A program made the position numbers and the translations under genes. Shown here one piece after another: positions 8,533-17,287 of a stretch of DNA of 64,000 bases; positions within the stretch are counted from its first letter, which is position 1, and each line of letters opens with the position of its first letter. The stretch comes from Paenibacillus sp. V4I3 (GTDB taxonomy: Bacteria > Bacillota > Bacilli > Paenibacillales > NBRC-103111). Location: positions 3,694,501 to 3,758,500 of the forward strand of contig NZ_JAUSZA010000001.1 in the NCBI RefSeq assembly GCF_030817215.1, read 5' to 3'. Below the pieces are notes generated by a model. It searched no databases. It was given only the letters and a program-made list of their open reading frames with translations, and was not told the origin of the DNA.

Positions 8533-9168
8533 TTAGAAACTAGCTGCAACTTCTTTTGCTTGAGCAATAGCTTTTTCTTTAATGGATTGAGCTTTATCCG
8601 GCGTTACAGCCATGCCTTCAACAAAAATGCCTTCGAAGGACGGGATACCGTAGAATTGTGCAATTTTTTTCAGGTAGCTGAAGCCACTTTCAAATGCTGC
8701 AGCAGGGCCTTCGGAATAAATGCCGCCACTCGCTTGAATATGCAGGCCTTTTTTGTTTGTTAACAAACCAACTGGACCACTTTCCGTATATTTGAAAGTT
8801 TTACCTGCAACGGAAATTGCATCAATGTAAGCTTTCAATACTGGAGGGAATGAGAAGTTCCACATTGGAGAAACAAAAACATACTTGTCTGCAGCCACGA
8901 ATTGGTCAACGATTGCGCCTAAACGTGCTACTTTTGCTTTTTCTGCATCAGACAGCTGGTCAAAAGCTGTTCCTGATTGAAGTTTTCCCCAACCGCTGAA
9001 TACATCAGCATCAATTTGAGGAATATCTTGTTTGAACAGATCCACAGAAATAACCTCATCTGATGGATTCGCTTCACGGTAAGCCTCGATGAATTCTTTA
9101 CCTACCGCTAGGCTGAATGATGTTTGGTGGTCATGCGGGTGTGCAGTGATATAAAGTACTGTTGCCAT
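8533..9168 (-). CDS. azoR: FMN-dependent NADH-azoreductase
   Basis: A 211-residue flavodoxin-fold enzyme. It opens with [20 protein letters not shown] (FMN phosphate-binding loop) and contains the signature [19 protein letters not shown], and the length fits the AzoR family. These dimeric cytoplasmic enzymes use NADH to reduce azo dyes and quinones through FMN and are generally linked to thiol or quinone stress. The gene converges on the FMN-riboswitch transporter. The nearness of two flavin-related genes may be coincidence, since no riboswitch precedes this one. It is probably monocistronic. Confidence 0.92.
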   Translation of the reverse strand: MATVLYITAHPHDHQTSFSLAVGKEFIEAYREANPSDEVISVDLFKQDIPQIDADVFSGWGKLQSGTAFDQLSDAEKAKVARLGAIVDQFVAADKYVFVSPMWNFSFPPVLKAYIDAISVAGKTFKYTESGPVGLLTNKKGLHIQASGGIYSEGPAAAFESGFSYLKKIAQFYGIPSFEGIFVEGMAVTPDKAQSIKEKAIAQAKEVAASF

Positions 9169-9339
9169 AATTAAAACTTCCCTTCTATACTTAAAATAAT
9201 TACAGTTGTATTATAACTTATTTTCAGTAAATATCAAACAATAAATTAGTTACTTATAATAAGAGCTGAAAAGCGAGAAGTCCAACACCTTTTTTATAGA
9301 AATAGATTATTGTCTATTCGTTATTAGTTCAATGTCCAT

Positions 9340-9367
9340 ACCTCCAATAGAGCAATATCATAATATA
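9340..9367 (+). promoter_or_regulatory. Candidate sigma-K promoter for the collagen-like gene
   Basis: CATACC (AC at 9340-9341), a 17-base spacer and CATAATATA at 9359-9367 fit the sigma-K pattern of AC plus CATAnnnTA. It lies just upstream of a gene of exosporium type, which supports mother-cell expression. This is a motif match only. Confidence 0.45.
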
Positions 9368-9396
9368 TACAATTGGTTTAAATGGAGGTGTCTAGT

Positions 9397-10059
9397 TTGT
9401 GGTGTAACAATACCCATAAAAAAAATCGAATGACTCCTGCTACAAGAAAACATATACGTAAAAAGAAATGTATCATCAAAAAAAAGAACATATGTGTAAC
9501 ATCTGAAAAAAAAATGAGGGAATCTAATACCGGTCGAAAAAAAGACTGTAAAAAGAAAAAAATGATAGTTAGCCCTCTTAGAAGGAAAAAACGGAAACGT
9601 GCAGCTTGTCCAAAACCAGAAATTAATATAACTGTTCCGCAAGGACCACAAGGCACACAAGGCACACAAGGCATACAAGGACCACAAGGGCCACAAGGGC
9701 CACAAGGGCCTAGAGGCATACAGGGAGCTCCAGGTCCCACGGGACCAATCATTATCCCTAATTTCAGCACTTTGCTAACTGCTAACAGATATTTATTTAT
9801 TGCGAACACAGATGTTACTCTGCCAGCAGTTATTCCTGCAAATCAATTCACAAACGATGACTTTGAATCAATAGCCGAATTTTCAAATCTCGATCAAAAT
9901 AGTTATGCTAATCTCTACATTAACGGAATCATGCAAGTTGGTGCCTCTTATAGTGTGAGTATAAATGCCTTGGCCATTATAAATGGCAATGACACCATTT
10001 TTGCAGGGACCCCAATCATACTTGAGATCGTTCGATTATCGATTCAAATCATTTCTTGA
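9397..10059 (+). CDS. Collagen-like protein with C-terminal DUF4183 domain (spore surface type)
   Basis: A 220-residue protein in three parts. The first is a very basic, Lys/Arg-rich head (about 1-72). The second is a collagen-like Gly-x-Gln/Pro stretch of about 14 triplets ([20 protein letters not shown] and on). The third is a C-terminal DUF4183-type beta domain (about 115-220: [41 protein letters not shown]). Such proteins form hair-like filaments or coat layers on spores of Bacillus and Paenibacillus. The upstream ATG at 9382 lies inside the ribosome binding site GGAGGTG, so the TTG at 9397 is the start. Upstream is a candidate sigma-K promoter; a second DUF4183 gene follows. Confidence 0.75.
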   Translation: MWCNNTHKKNRMTPATRKHIRKKKCIIKKKNICVTSEKKMRESNTGRKKDCKKKKMIVSPLRRKKRKRAACPKPEINITVPQGPQGTQGTQGIQGPQGPQGPQGPRGIQGAPGPTGPIIIPNFSTLLTANRYLFIANTDVTLPAVIPANQFTNDDFESIAEFSNLDQNSYANLYINGIMQVGASYSVSINALAIINGNDTIFAGTPIILEIVRLSIQIIS

Positions 10060-10142
10060 AATGTTCCCTTGTACGCATTTGATCAGCCCTTCCCTTTTAC
10101 TATCACTAGCATAATCTAGTTGAGAGAAGTGAGGTGATATAA

Positions 10143-10427
10143 ATGCCAATTACAAAACCCTTTATGGCTTCCCGAAGATTTAGTGCTACAATTGCGGACG
10201 GAACAGGTGTAGGCGCTGCATATAATATTCTTGCTACAGCTACCACCAATGACGCCGGAGCTGCTGCTACAGCTTTTCCAACCGCACCTGCGTATTATAA
10301 TCTTTATATTAATGCTCAGATTCAAACAGCTGACACTTCAACAGCTACCACTACGGCGATTACCATTCCAGGCGGAGATGTACTCGATCCTGCGACTCCA
10401 ATTGTGATCGAATTTATTGTAAACTAA
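10143..10427 (+). CDS. DUF4183 domain protein (spore surface type)
   Basis: A 94-residue protein equivalent to the C-terminal domain of the preceding collagen-like protein. The order is the same: an N-terminal strand block, AYYNLYINAQIQTADTST, and a final PIVIEFIVN strand, with an Ala/Thr-rich middle. It lacks the basic head and the Gly-x-x stalk. The start follows GTGAGGTGATATAA. A CATAATCTA box at 10110-10118 resembles a sigma-K -10 element without a clear -35. Function beyond a probable structural role in the spore surface is unknown. Confidence 0.7.
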   Translation: MPITKPFMASRRFSATIADGTGVGAAYNILATATTNDAGAAATAFPTAPAYYNLYINAQIQTADTSTATTTAITIPGGDVLDPATPIVIEFIVN

Positions 10428-10444
10428 TTTTCTTTATTGACGAT

Positions 10445-10486
10445 ATGCCGACAATTCTTATTGTTTTTAAGATTGCCGGCATTTTC
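10445..10486 (+). terminator. Rho-independent terminator after the DUF4183 gene
   Basis: ATGCCGACAAT-CTTA pairs with TAAGATTGCCGGCAT with one bulge and one wobble pair, followed by TTTT. Confidence 0.7.
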
Positions 10487-10582
10487 CAAATACACGTCAA
10501 TTGGGATATATTGTTTTCGTACATATCTACTAAATATAAATGCATCGGTAATTATCAAAAAAACAAGTTAGTTTCAAATGAG

Positions 10583-10629
10583 GATCGCCCAGGGAGCATG
10601 TTTAGCTCGCTTATGGGCGGTCTTTTTTT
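10583..10629 (+). terminator. Second terminator-like hairpin in the 10428-10775 spacer
   Basis: GATCGCCCA pairs with TGGGCGGTC, an inner GAGC/GCTC helix extends it, and eight T residues follow. It lies 190 bases upstream of the LacI gene with no gene directly before it; it may end transcripts that pass the first terminator. The spacer holds otherwise only the LacI promoter and operator. Confidence 0.7.
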
Positions 10630-10700
10630 ATGAAAAGAAGCATAAGAAAGTAATCAAGGTATTTGATTGGTTTGAAGATTTACAATTTATTATCTTGTGG

Positions 10701-10754
10701 TTGACACAGGAAAAACAAAAATACGTTATTTTTGATATGTGGGAACGGTCTCAC
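10701..10754 (+). promoter_or_regulatory. Promoter and LacI-type operator of the PHP/GDPD operon
   Basis: A consensus -35 (TTGACA, 10701-10706) with a poor -10 (CGTTAT, 10724-10729) is followed by the dyad GTGGGAACGGTCTCAC at 10739-10754. The dyad has the even-symmetry form typical of LacI/CcpA-family operators and lies where a bound repressor would block transcription of the gene for the LacI protein itself. Confidence 0.55.
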
Positions 10755-10775
10755 ACGAAGAAATGGGGTTGCAGG

Positions 10776-11783
10776 ATGGAGCTTACGATTAAGGAAATTG
10801 CCCTGCGTGCCGGTGTATCCAAATCTACTGTGTCGCGGGTGATTTCTGGCAAGGGCTATACCAGCTTGGAGGTGCGCGATAAGGTGCTCCAGCTGATTGA
10901 AGAATTACAATACAAGCCCAATGCAGTGGCAAGGGCTATGGTTTCACAGAGAACGCACAACATTGGCGTACTCATTTATCGCCAGCATCATCCCATTGCG
11001 TCTCATCCTTTTTACGGCAAAATTCTTGATGCTATTTTGATGACAGCCGCAAGCTTGAATTATTCCGTTTTCGTTACGACAGATCATGATATGTCGCTGC
11101 GTTCTGCTGATTTTATGATGGAGAAAAGGGTGGACGGATTGATCCTGATCAGCCGTTTGCAACAAAACGTCATTGATTACATCGCTAACTTCGGAGTTCC
11201 GTACGTGATGGTCAATGGCTCCACGGATGTCGACGGGGTCATGCATATTGTCAATCAAGACGAGGAAGGCGGACGGAAGGTCGCTGAGTATCTAACGGAT
11301 TTAGGGCATCGTCAGATTTTCGTGATTGCTGGACCGCAGACGCATCGCAGCCATAATTTGAGGCTGACAGGTTTTAAGAAGTACATGGCAGGAATTGGTG
11401 TTCCGATCCCAGCATCATCGATCTTACAGGCATCGACCTCCACCTTCGGGGAAGGGTATGAGTTAATGCGCAGCCATTGGGAGCAGTTTCGTGCAGGCGG
11501 GTTTACTTCGCTTTTTGCCACCAACGATATGATAGCGCTGGGTGCCATGAAGTTTATGTTGGAGCAATCGATACGCATTCCTGAACAGGTAGCGGTTGTA
11601 GGCTTTGATGATATCGATTTTGCCGCAATGTTCTCACCCTCTTTAACAACCGTCAGGGTCAATACAGAGGAGATGGGGATTCAGGCATTTAGCTTGTTAG
11701 ACAAGCTCATCCGTCAGGAAGTGAACATTGAGAATCCCAAGCAGCTTGTACCCAAATTAATTGTCCGGCAATCGACCAAATAG
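10776..11783 (+). CDS. LacI-family transcriptional regulator
   Basis: A 335-residue repressor-type protein with an N-terminal helix-turn-helix (IKEIALRAGVSKSTVSRVIS) and hinge region, then a periplasmic-binding-protein-like sensor (HNIGVLIYR, EKRVDGLILIS, DLGHRQIFVIAGP, FATNDMIALGAMK, VAVVGFDDIDFA, LTTVRVNTEEMG). The open frame runs 66 codons further upstream, but only the Met at 10776 gives the family's canonical start. The gene heads an operon for an ABC importer and two phosphoesterase-type enzymes, and an operator-like dyad overlaps its leader, so autoregulation and control of that operon are likely. The inducer is unknown. Confidence 0.92.
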   Translation: MELTIKEIALRAGVSKSTVSRVISGKGYTSLEVRDKVLQLIEELQYKPNAVARAMVSQRTHNIGVLIYRQHHPIASHPFYGKILDAILMTAASLNYSVFVTTDHDMSLRSADFMMEKRVDGLILISRLQQNVIDYIANFGVPYVMVNGSTDVDGVMHIVNQDEEGGRKVAEYLTDLGHRQIFVIAGPQTHRSHNLRLTGFKKYMAGIGVPIPASSILQASTSTFGEGYELMRSHWEQFRAGGFTSLFATNDMIALGAMKFMLEQSIRIPEQVAVVGFDDIDFAAMFSPSLTTVRVNTEEMGIQAFSLLDKLIRQEVNIENPKQLVPKLIVRQSTK

Positions 11784-11812
11784 TTTTCATAGGAGAGGAG
11801 TGGTTAGTCCGC

Positions 11813-12637
11813 ATGCGCTGGTATCTAAAAGCGATAGGTCCACGTAAAATCGTGGAATTTATCATACTTGTTGTGTTCGTCATCTTTTTCTTGGGCCCGC
11901 TGCTCAACCTAGCCATACTTGCTTTTACTGGCAAATGGACCTACCCAGATATCTTGCCGCATGAGTGGTCACTGAAATGGTGGACATTTGTGTTACAGCA
12001 GGAGGATATCGCGAAGTCGATCGGTTTGTCGTTTATGATCGCATCCATCGTGACCGCTCTATCCATTGTGCTTTGTATCCCGGCAGCCTATGCGTTTGCT
12101 CGCATACGTTTTCCGCTTAGCCGATTTTTCTTGTTCTCGTTTCTGCTGACACATGCTTTTCCGAAAATGGGACTTTATGTTTCGATCGCTGTGCTCTTTT
12201 ACAAACTAGGACTGATGAACACTTTAATAGGCGTTGTCTTGATCCATATGATCAATGTACTCATGTTCATGACTTGGATTCCCACGGCTGCTTTCCGCAA
12301 TGTGCATACAGCTCAGGAGGAGTCAGCCAGGGATGTGGGGGCGAGCCCGTTCCGCGTATTCCGCAGTATTACGCTGCCGATGGCGATGCCGGGTATTATC
12401 GTGGCTTCGATCTTTACGTTCCTTAACTCGCTTGATGAGGCTCAGGGCACTTTCCTGGTGGGCATCCCCAATTATAAAACGATGCCGATCGTCATGTACT
12501 CTATCATCAGTGATTATCCTGCTTACGCTGGCGCTGTGTTTTCTATAATTCTGACAGCGCCGACGATCATCCTACTGCTGGCAGCACAGCGCTTTGTGAG
12601 TGCAGATATTATGTCCAGCGGTTTTCAACTCAAATGA
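11813..12637 (+). CDS. ABC transporter permease (PotC/PhnV-like)
   Basis: A 274-residue inner-membrane permease with about six helices and the cytoplasmic EAA loop EESARDVGASPFRVFRSITL, which couples to the ATPase. It resembles the second permease of type I importers for polyamines, iron, phosphonates or phosphorylated compounds. It is the first transport gene after the LacI regulator, and the partner ATPase, lipoprotein and other permease follow in the same operon. The ATG is preceded by AGGAGAGGAGTG at a somewhat long distance. Confidence 0.88.
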   Translation: MRWYLKAIGPRKIVEFIILVVFVIFFLGPLLNLAILAFTGKWTYPDILPHEWSLKWWTFVLQQEDIAKSIGLSFMIASIVTALSIVLCIPAAYAFARIRFPLSRFFLFSFLLTHAFPKMGLYVSIAVLFYKLGLMNTLIGVVLIHMINVLMFMTWIPTAAFRNVHTAQEESARDVGASPFRVFRSITLPMAMPGIIVASIFTFLNSLDEAQGTFLVGIPNYKTMPIVMYSIISDYPAYAGAVFSIILTAPTIILLLAAQRFVSADIMSSGFQLK

Positions 12638-12674
12638 CGATAGACCAATTTGCAAAGCGTATGCTTCCGATGCG

Positions 12675-12723
12675 AGTTTTGTTTCGAAGTAATCGCTTAG
12701 AAGCAATGCTCAACAAAACTTTT
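12675..12723 (+). other. Intra-operon stem-loop
   Basis: AGTTTTGTT (12675-12683) and AACAAAACT (12712-12720) form a 9-bp AT-rich stem with a 28-nt loop and TTT behind it, in the 97-bp gap between the permease and ATPase genes. A weak attenuator or processing site is possible. Confidence 0.35.
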
Positions 12724-12734
12724 AGGGGGCACAT

Positions 12735-13766
12735 ATGGACATTCAGCTTTCCGTACAACAATTGACGAAACGCTATAAAACAGGAGAAGGCGTAACAGGA
12801 ATCTCCCTCGATGTTCGCAAAGGCGAGTTAATCACACTGCTGGGCCCTTCAGGCTGCGGTAAAACAACAGTGCTTCGCAGCATCGGCGGGTTTCTCGACC
12901 CAGATTCAGGCGACATTCTCATTGAGGGTAAAAGCGTGCTAAAAGCACCTCCGGAAAAACGTCCGACTTCCATGGTGTTTCAAGGTTATAATCTATGGCC
13001 GCATATGACGGTGTTTGACAATCTGGCATTCGGTCTCAAAATACGCAAGATGAAAAAGGCAGACATCGATAAGGCTGTGAACGAAGTGCTTCAGCTGGTC
13101 CGCTTACCTGGAGCAGAGCTCAAATATCCGGGTGAACTCTCCGGCGGTCAGCAGCAGCGCATAGCAGTTGCGAGATCCTTGCTCCTTAAGCCTGCTGTTC
13201 TTTTGCTGGATGAACCCTTTTCCGCACTTGATGCGAAGCTTCGGCACGAGATGAGAGAAGAGCTGCGAGAAATTCAATCCAAGACAGGCCTAACGATGGT
13301 ATTTGTCACTCATGATCAAGAAGAAGCGTTATCGATTTCAGATCGCATTGTCGTTATGAACCAAGGCAATATTGAGCAAATCGCTACTCCGCAAGAAATT
13401 TACGATGAACCGAATACGCTGTTTGTTTCCCAATTTATCGGCAAAATGAACTTTTTGAAAGGGGTGATCACAGCCAGCGGTTTGGCCGTAGGGCATCTAA
13501 GTTTTCCAAACACAAAAAATCTGTCTGGGCAAGTAAATCTGGCCGTTCGACCTGAAGACGTGATGATAGAAGGTGAAGAGGGGCAAGGCCTTCCCGGCGT
13601 GATCAAACAGGTTATGGTACTTGGGCATTATGCCGAAGTGTCCATCGATTTGCCAGAGTATGGCACTATCCGGGCGTTTCAACCACGGGATTTCGTCAAG
13701 GATCTTCATACAGGGCAACAAGTGAAAGCAAGCTTTGCTAAAGTTTTAGCCTATCCGGAAAATTAG
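12735..13766 (+). CDS. ABC transporter ATP-binding protein (PotA/FbpC-like) with TOBE domain
   Basis: A 343-residue ATPase with Walker A GPSGCGKTT (residues 37-45), the Q-loop MVFQGYNLWPHMTVFDN, signature LSGGQQQRIAVARS, Walker B LLLDEPFSALD and the H-loop FVTHDQEEA. The C-terminal hundred residues (VRPEDVMI block) form a TOBE-type regulatory domain. The order and similarity fit the PotA/FbpC/PhnT group. It is the only ABC ATPase gene of the window. It energises the two permeases of this operon and might in principle also serve others, although the sugar importers downstream normally use an MsmX-type ATPase. Confidence 0.93.
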   Translation: MDIQLSVQQLTKRYKTGEGVTGISLDVRKGELITLLGPSGCGKTTVLRSIGGFLDPDSGDILIEGKSVLKAPPEKRPTSMVFQGYNLWPHMTVFDNLAFGLKIRKMKKADIDKAVNEVLQLVRLPGAELKYPGELSGGQQQRIAVARSLLLKPAVLLLDEPFSALDAKLRHEMREELREIQSKTGLTMVFVTHDQEEALSISDRIVVMNQGNIEQIATPQEIYDEPNTLFVSQFIGKMNFLKGVITASGLAVGHLSFPNTKNLSGQVNLAVRPEDVMIEGEEGQGLPGVIKQVMVLGHYAEVSIDLPEYGTIRAFQPRDFVKDLHTGQQVKASFAKVLAYPEN

Positions 13767-13791
13767 ACCCATACCCAAGGAGGAATTATCT

Positions 13792-14970
13792 ATGTTTCGC
13801 AAGAAATCCGCTGTTATGTTAGTGACGTTAATGACGGCTACCGCCGCTTTTGTATCCGGGTGCGGCAGCTCTGCAACAAATGCAGGTTCCGCAACTCAAA
13901 GCAACAGTCCGGCCAAAGAAACAGCTAGCAGTAAACAGCCTGTCGAGTTTAACTTCTATTTTACCGGTTCACAAAATGTTAAGGAGCTGTGGGATACGCT
14001 GATTCCTATGTTCGAGAAACAAAATACGGATGTTAAAGTGAAACCGGTCTACATTCCATCGGGAACAGGTGCACAACCAACCTATGACCGCATTACGGCT
14101 GCAAAGCAAGCTAACAAAGGCTCAGGCGATATCGATTTATATGAGGATGGCTTGTCTTACGTAACTCGGGGGCAAAAAGATGGCCTGTGGGACACTCTAC
14201 CAGGTGACAAAATTAAAAACTTGGCAAATGTCGATGAGAAAACGTTAAAAGATATCTCCAATCTCGCTATTCCTTATCGTTCATCTGCGGTCGTATTGGC
14301 ATATAACAGTGATAAAGTAAAGACGCCTCCAACTAATTTGGATGAGCTGTATGATTGGATCAAGAAAAATCCAGCCAAATTTGCTTACAATGATCCATCT
14401 ACAGGGGGTTCCGGTAATTCTTTTGTAGCGACAACTCTGTATAAATTCCTGCCAGAAGAAGCCATCCATAATTCCGATCCAAGTGTTGAAAAAGGGTGGG
14501 ATCAAGGCTTTGCGCTGCTTAAGGAACTAGGCAAATCCGTTTACGGCAAAGGTATTTATCCAAAGAAAAACCAAGGGACTTTAGATTTACTGACGAGCGG
14601 TGAAGTTGATATGATACCTGCATGGTCAGATATGGTTCTTGAGCAATTGGCAAAAGGACAGCTTCCAAAAACAACGAAAATGGCGCAAATCAAGCCAGGA
14701 TTTAACGGCGGACCAACCTACTTAATGGTACCTAAGCTATCGGAAAAGAAGGATGCGGTCTACAAATTCCTGAACTTCGTTCTTTCTTCTGAGGCACAAG
14801 CCGTGGTTGTAGACAAAATGCATGGTTTCCCAGGGATCAAGCTTTCAAATATGTCCAAAGAAATTCAAGACTCATTCAAAGGTGCATCCGAAGGATTCCG
14901 CTCCTTCAATATCGGCGAACTGGACAAAGATATGACCAAACGCTGGCAAAGTGAAGTTGCTGCACAATGA
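13792..14970 (+). CDS. ABC transporter substrate-binding lipoprotein
   Basis: A 392-residue extracellular binding protein with a lipoprotein signal (basic start, hydrophobic core, lipobox VSGC with Cys at residue 24), then a Ser/Thr/Ala linker and a type 1 extracellular solute-binding fold (YDRITAAKQ, GDIDLYEDG, YNDPSTGGSGNSFV, GEVDMIPAWSDM). The fold is related to iron, polyamine and phosphate-ester binders; the ligand is not determined. AAGGAGGAATTATCT precedes the ATG. It overlaps the following permease gene by four bases, so the complex is made as one unit. Confidence 0.9.
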   Translation: MFRKKSAVMLVTLMTATAAFVSGCGSSATNAGSATQSNSPAKETASSKQPVEFNFYFTGSQNVKELWDTLIPMFEKQNTDVKVKPVYIPSGTGAQPTYDRITAAKQANKGSGDIDLYEDGLSYVTRGQKDGLWDTLPGDKIKNLANVDEKTLKDISNLAIPYRSSAVVLAYNSDKVKTPPTNLDELYDWIKKNPAKFAYNDPSTGGSGNSFVATTLYKFLPEEAIHNSDPSVEKGWDQGFALLKELGKSVYGKGIYPKKNQGTLDLLTSGEVDMIPAWSDMVLEQLAKGQLPKTTKMAQIKPGFNGGPTYLMVPKLSEKKDAVYKFLNFVLSSEAQAVVVDKMHGFPGIKLSNMSKEIQDSFKGASEGFRSFNIGELDKDMTKRWQSEVAAQ

Positions 14971-15812
14971 GTAAACAAATGAAAATGGGGATACTAGGAT
15001 TGCTTCTGGTCATCCCCTCTTTTTTATTGCTCTTTGTCACTGTCGTCATTCCGATCATCATTTCCTTTAAAGAAAGCTTGACCAATAAATCTGGCGGTTA
15101 TGATCTGTCCAATTATACGTATTTATTTACCGATAAGTTGATGCGCTCCAACATCATTTTTACACTGGAAGTGACGATTATTTCGGTCATTCTTGTGCTA
15201 ATTATCAGCTACGCCCTGGCCGCTTATATGAGGTTCAATAACGGGACGATGGTGAAATGGATTCGCAACATGTACATGATTCCAATCTTCATTCCATCTG
15301 TCATCGCTACGTACGGTTTAATTCAATTGCTTGGCAACCACGGATGGGTCTCCCGCATGTTACTTCTGGTCAACGGAGGGGAAATGCCGCGTATTATTTT
15401 CGACATGAAGGGGATTATTATCGCTAATTTGTGGTTTAACATTCCGTTCACGACGATGCTGCTTGGGTCAGCCTTATCCGCAGTCCCCAATTCAGTCATT
15501 GAAAGCGCGAAGGATGTAGGGGCACGCAGATTGCAAATCTTCGTCCGTTTCATTTTGCCGCTTACCTATAAGACTTTGCTCGTTGCTGTTACTTTTGTAT
15601 TCATGGGCGTGATCGGTTCGTTTACGGCTCCATTTCTGATTGGACCCAACGCTCCACAAATGCTAGGGGTATCCATGGAACAAGTTTTCGGCGTTTTCCA
15701 AGAAAAACAACTAGCTGCGGCTATCGCTTTCTTTACGTTCCTGCTATGTTCAGTAATGGGATACTTTTATATCCGCAGTATGATCACAGAAGAGAGCGCG
15801 AGGTCACGATGA
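14967..15812 (+). CDS. ABC transporter permease (PotB/PhnU-like)
   Basis: A 281-residue membrane protein with about six helices and the EAA loop VIESAKDVGARRLQIFVRFI. It is the first-type permease that pairs with the permease at 11813. The gene starts within the stop of the lipoprotein gene (ATGA overlap) and ends in another ATGA overlap with the next gene, so translation is coupled across three genes. Confidence 0.88.
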   Translation: MSKQMKMGILGLLLVIPSFLLLFVTVVIPIIISFKESLTNKSGGYDLSNYTYLFTDKLMRSNIIFTLEVTIISVILVLIISYALAAYMRFNNGTMVKWIRNMYMIPIFIPSVIATYGLIQLLGNHGWVSRMLLLVNGGEMPRIIFDMKGIIIANLWFNIPFTTMLLGSALSAVPNSVIESAKDVGARRLQIFVRFILPLTYKTLLVAVTFVFMGVIGSFTAPFLIGPNAPQMLGVSMEQVFGVFQEKQLAAAIAFFTFLLCSVMGYFYIRSMITEESARSR

Positions 15813-16273
15813 ATCAACTTATTCTGGATGTACAAGGAATTGTACATCCCAATTCCTCCAAAACGCATATTTCGTATCGGTTTCACTTAGGAAAGCAGGG
15901 TGGCAAGTTAAAGATCCATTTTGCTTATGAACCCAAAAATCTAGAAGATCAGGAACAATCGAAAACGATGATTTTCGAGAGTATAAACAAGTACACGGAA
16001 CCTAATCAGCGTACGCGGATTCAAACGAAATGGGAATCCTTCTTGCCGCTGAAAAACTTGATAACCGTGTCCGTTGACGACCCTGAACGGCACCGCGGTG
16101 CGGGGCATCGGCATGATCCTGAGCAGCTGTTAGTTATCAGTGAGCTGGAAGCCTCCCCAGGCTTTGTCAGTGGTAAAATGCTAGAAGGCATGTGGCACGT
16201 TACGTTAAGTTTGCATGCGATTGTTACAGAAAGCTGCCGTTACACATTGCAAATTCATCAAGAGGAGGAATAG
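15809..16273 (+). CDS. Conserved hypothetical protein of the PHP/GDPD operon
   Basis: Unrecognised 154-residue soluble protein, rich in beta-strand patterns (THISYRFHLG, KLKIHFAYEP, MWHVTLSLHAIV, CRYTLQIHQ). The His-rich turn RHRGAGHRHDPEQLL in the middle could bind a metal or phosphate. It overlaps the upstream permease by ATGA and ends five bases before the PHP metallohydrolase gene, so it is made stoichiometrically with them. A helper or substrate-binding subunit of the metallohydrolase is a reasonable guess from position only. No signal peptide is visible. Confidence 0.7.
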   Translation: MNQLILDVQGIVHPNSSKTHISYRFHLGKQGGKLKIHFAYEPKNLEDQEQSKTMIFESINKYTEPNQRTRIQTKWESFLPLKNLITVSVDDPERHRGAGHRHDPEQLLVISELEASPGFVSGKMLEGMWHVTLSLHAIVTESCRYTLQIHQEEE

Positions 16274-16277
16274 CGGC

Positions 16278-17270
16278 ATGCCTTGGATTGCTTGCGAATT
16301 ACACAGTCATACCTTTCACAGCGACGGAAGACAAACGCTAATTGAGCTGGCTAATGGTGCAAAAGCACTTGGTTTCGATTGTGTTGCGTTGACCGACCAC
16401 AATACCATGACGGGTTTACATGATAAAGATGCCGTGGAGCAATTAACCGGAATTTCGATCATTTCGGGGATGGAATGGACGACCTTTTATGGACATATGG
16501 TTACGATAGGGCTGACCGATTTTGTTGACTGGCGTCCGGCGGGCCCAGATGATATCCATAAAGGGATTGCCAATGTTCATAGGAGCGGAGGGATTGTCGG
16601 AATGGCACATCCTTATCGCATAGGAAGTCCAATTTGTACGGGCTGCTTCTGGGAATTCAACATCGAGGATTGGAATGATATTGATTATATCGAGGTTTGG
16701 TCAGGTACGTTCCCTTCGATTAAAACGGACAATGACCGCGCCTACCGATTGTGGAGCGACAAGCTGAACGAAGGCTGCCGGATTGCGGCCACGTCAGGGC
16801 GAGATTGGCACGCTCAAGACCAAACGGATGAACCGGTATCTGTGACGTATCTCGACATCGATGACGGGGAAGAGACGGTGACGAACCGAGCTGTGCGTGC
16901 ACTCGCTGCTGGTAGAGTATCGGTAACTATAGGACCTTTGTTAATGCTAGAAATACGGACCGATACTGCGTGCTACGGTGTCGGGGACGTCGTTCCTCGG
17001 CAGGATCGCAGCCACAGTTATAAGGTCGATGTAAGCATAGATTTTCATGTGCGGAAAGAGATTTGGGATTTTCAGGAACCCCATTATACGCTAAACTTGA
17101 TAGGGAATACCGGTGTTTTAAGCGAGCAATTCGTTACTATGGATCAGCCGAATTACGAGATCGAAATTCTTGGCGATGAACTTCTATGGATTCGGGCTGA
17201 GCTAAAAGGTATCGTTCGTGGAGTTCGTACATTAATCGCCTTTACGAATGCTATATATGTGGATCGATGA
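16278..17270 (+). CDS. PHP-domain metallohydrolase, CehA/McbA family
   Basis: A 330-residue predicted metal-dependent hydrolase. It shows the PHP motifs in order: HSHTFHSDG (His9, His11, Asp16), ALTDHNTMTG (Asp40-His41), GMEWTTFYGHMV, MAHPYRIG and SGRDWHA. These residues normally hold a two- or three-metal centre that cleaves phosphoesters; CehA/McbA members also cleave carbamate esters. The C-terminal third is an additional beta domain. The ATG follows AGAGGAGGAATAGCGGC. Gene order with a phosphoester-type importer and a GDPD-like protein favours phosphoesterase activity, which is inference. Confidence 0.88.
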   Translation: MPWIACELHSHTFHSDGRQTLIELANGAKALGFDCVALTDHNTMTGLHDKDAVEQLTGISIISGMEWTTFYGHMVTIGLTDFVDWRPAGPDDIHKGIANVHRSGGIVGMAHPYRIGSPICTGCFWEFNIEDWNDIDYIEVWSGTFPSIKTDNDRAYRLWSDKLNEGCRIAATSGRDWHAQDQTDEPVSVTYLDIDDGEETVTNRAVRALAAGRVSVTIGPLLMLEIRTDTACYGVGDVVPRQDRSHSYKVDVSIDFHVRKEIWDFQEPHYTLNLIGNTGVLSEQFVTMDQPNYEIEILGDELLWIRAELKGIVRGVRTLIAFTNAIYVDR

Positions 17271-17287
17271 AAGGGAGTGTTTGTAGC

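Noticed and set aside
9640..9735. Short regular repeats of the GGACCACAAGG type that might suggest a repeat array or CRISPR
   Set aside because: They are 9-base coding units of the collagen-like Gly-x-Gln stretch, in frame and without spacers; a long antisense frame over the same DNA is a by-product of this composition.
10578..10775. 66-codon N-terminal extension of the first LacI protein
   Set aside because: It would span the terminator hairpin, promoter and operator; the family start at 10776 is canonical.
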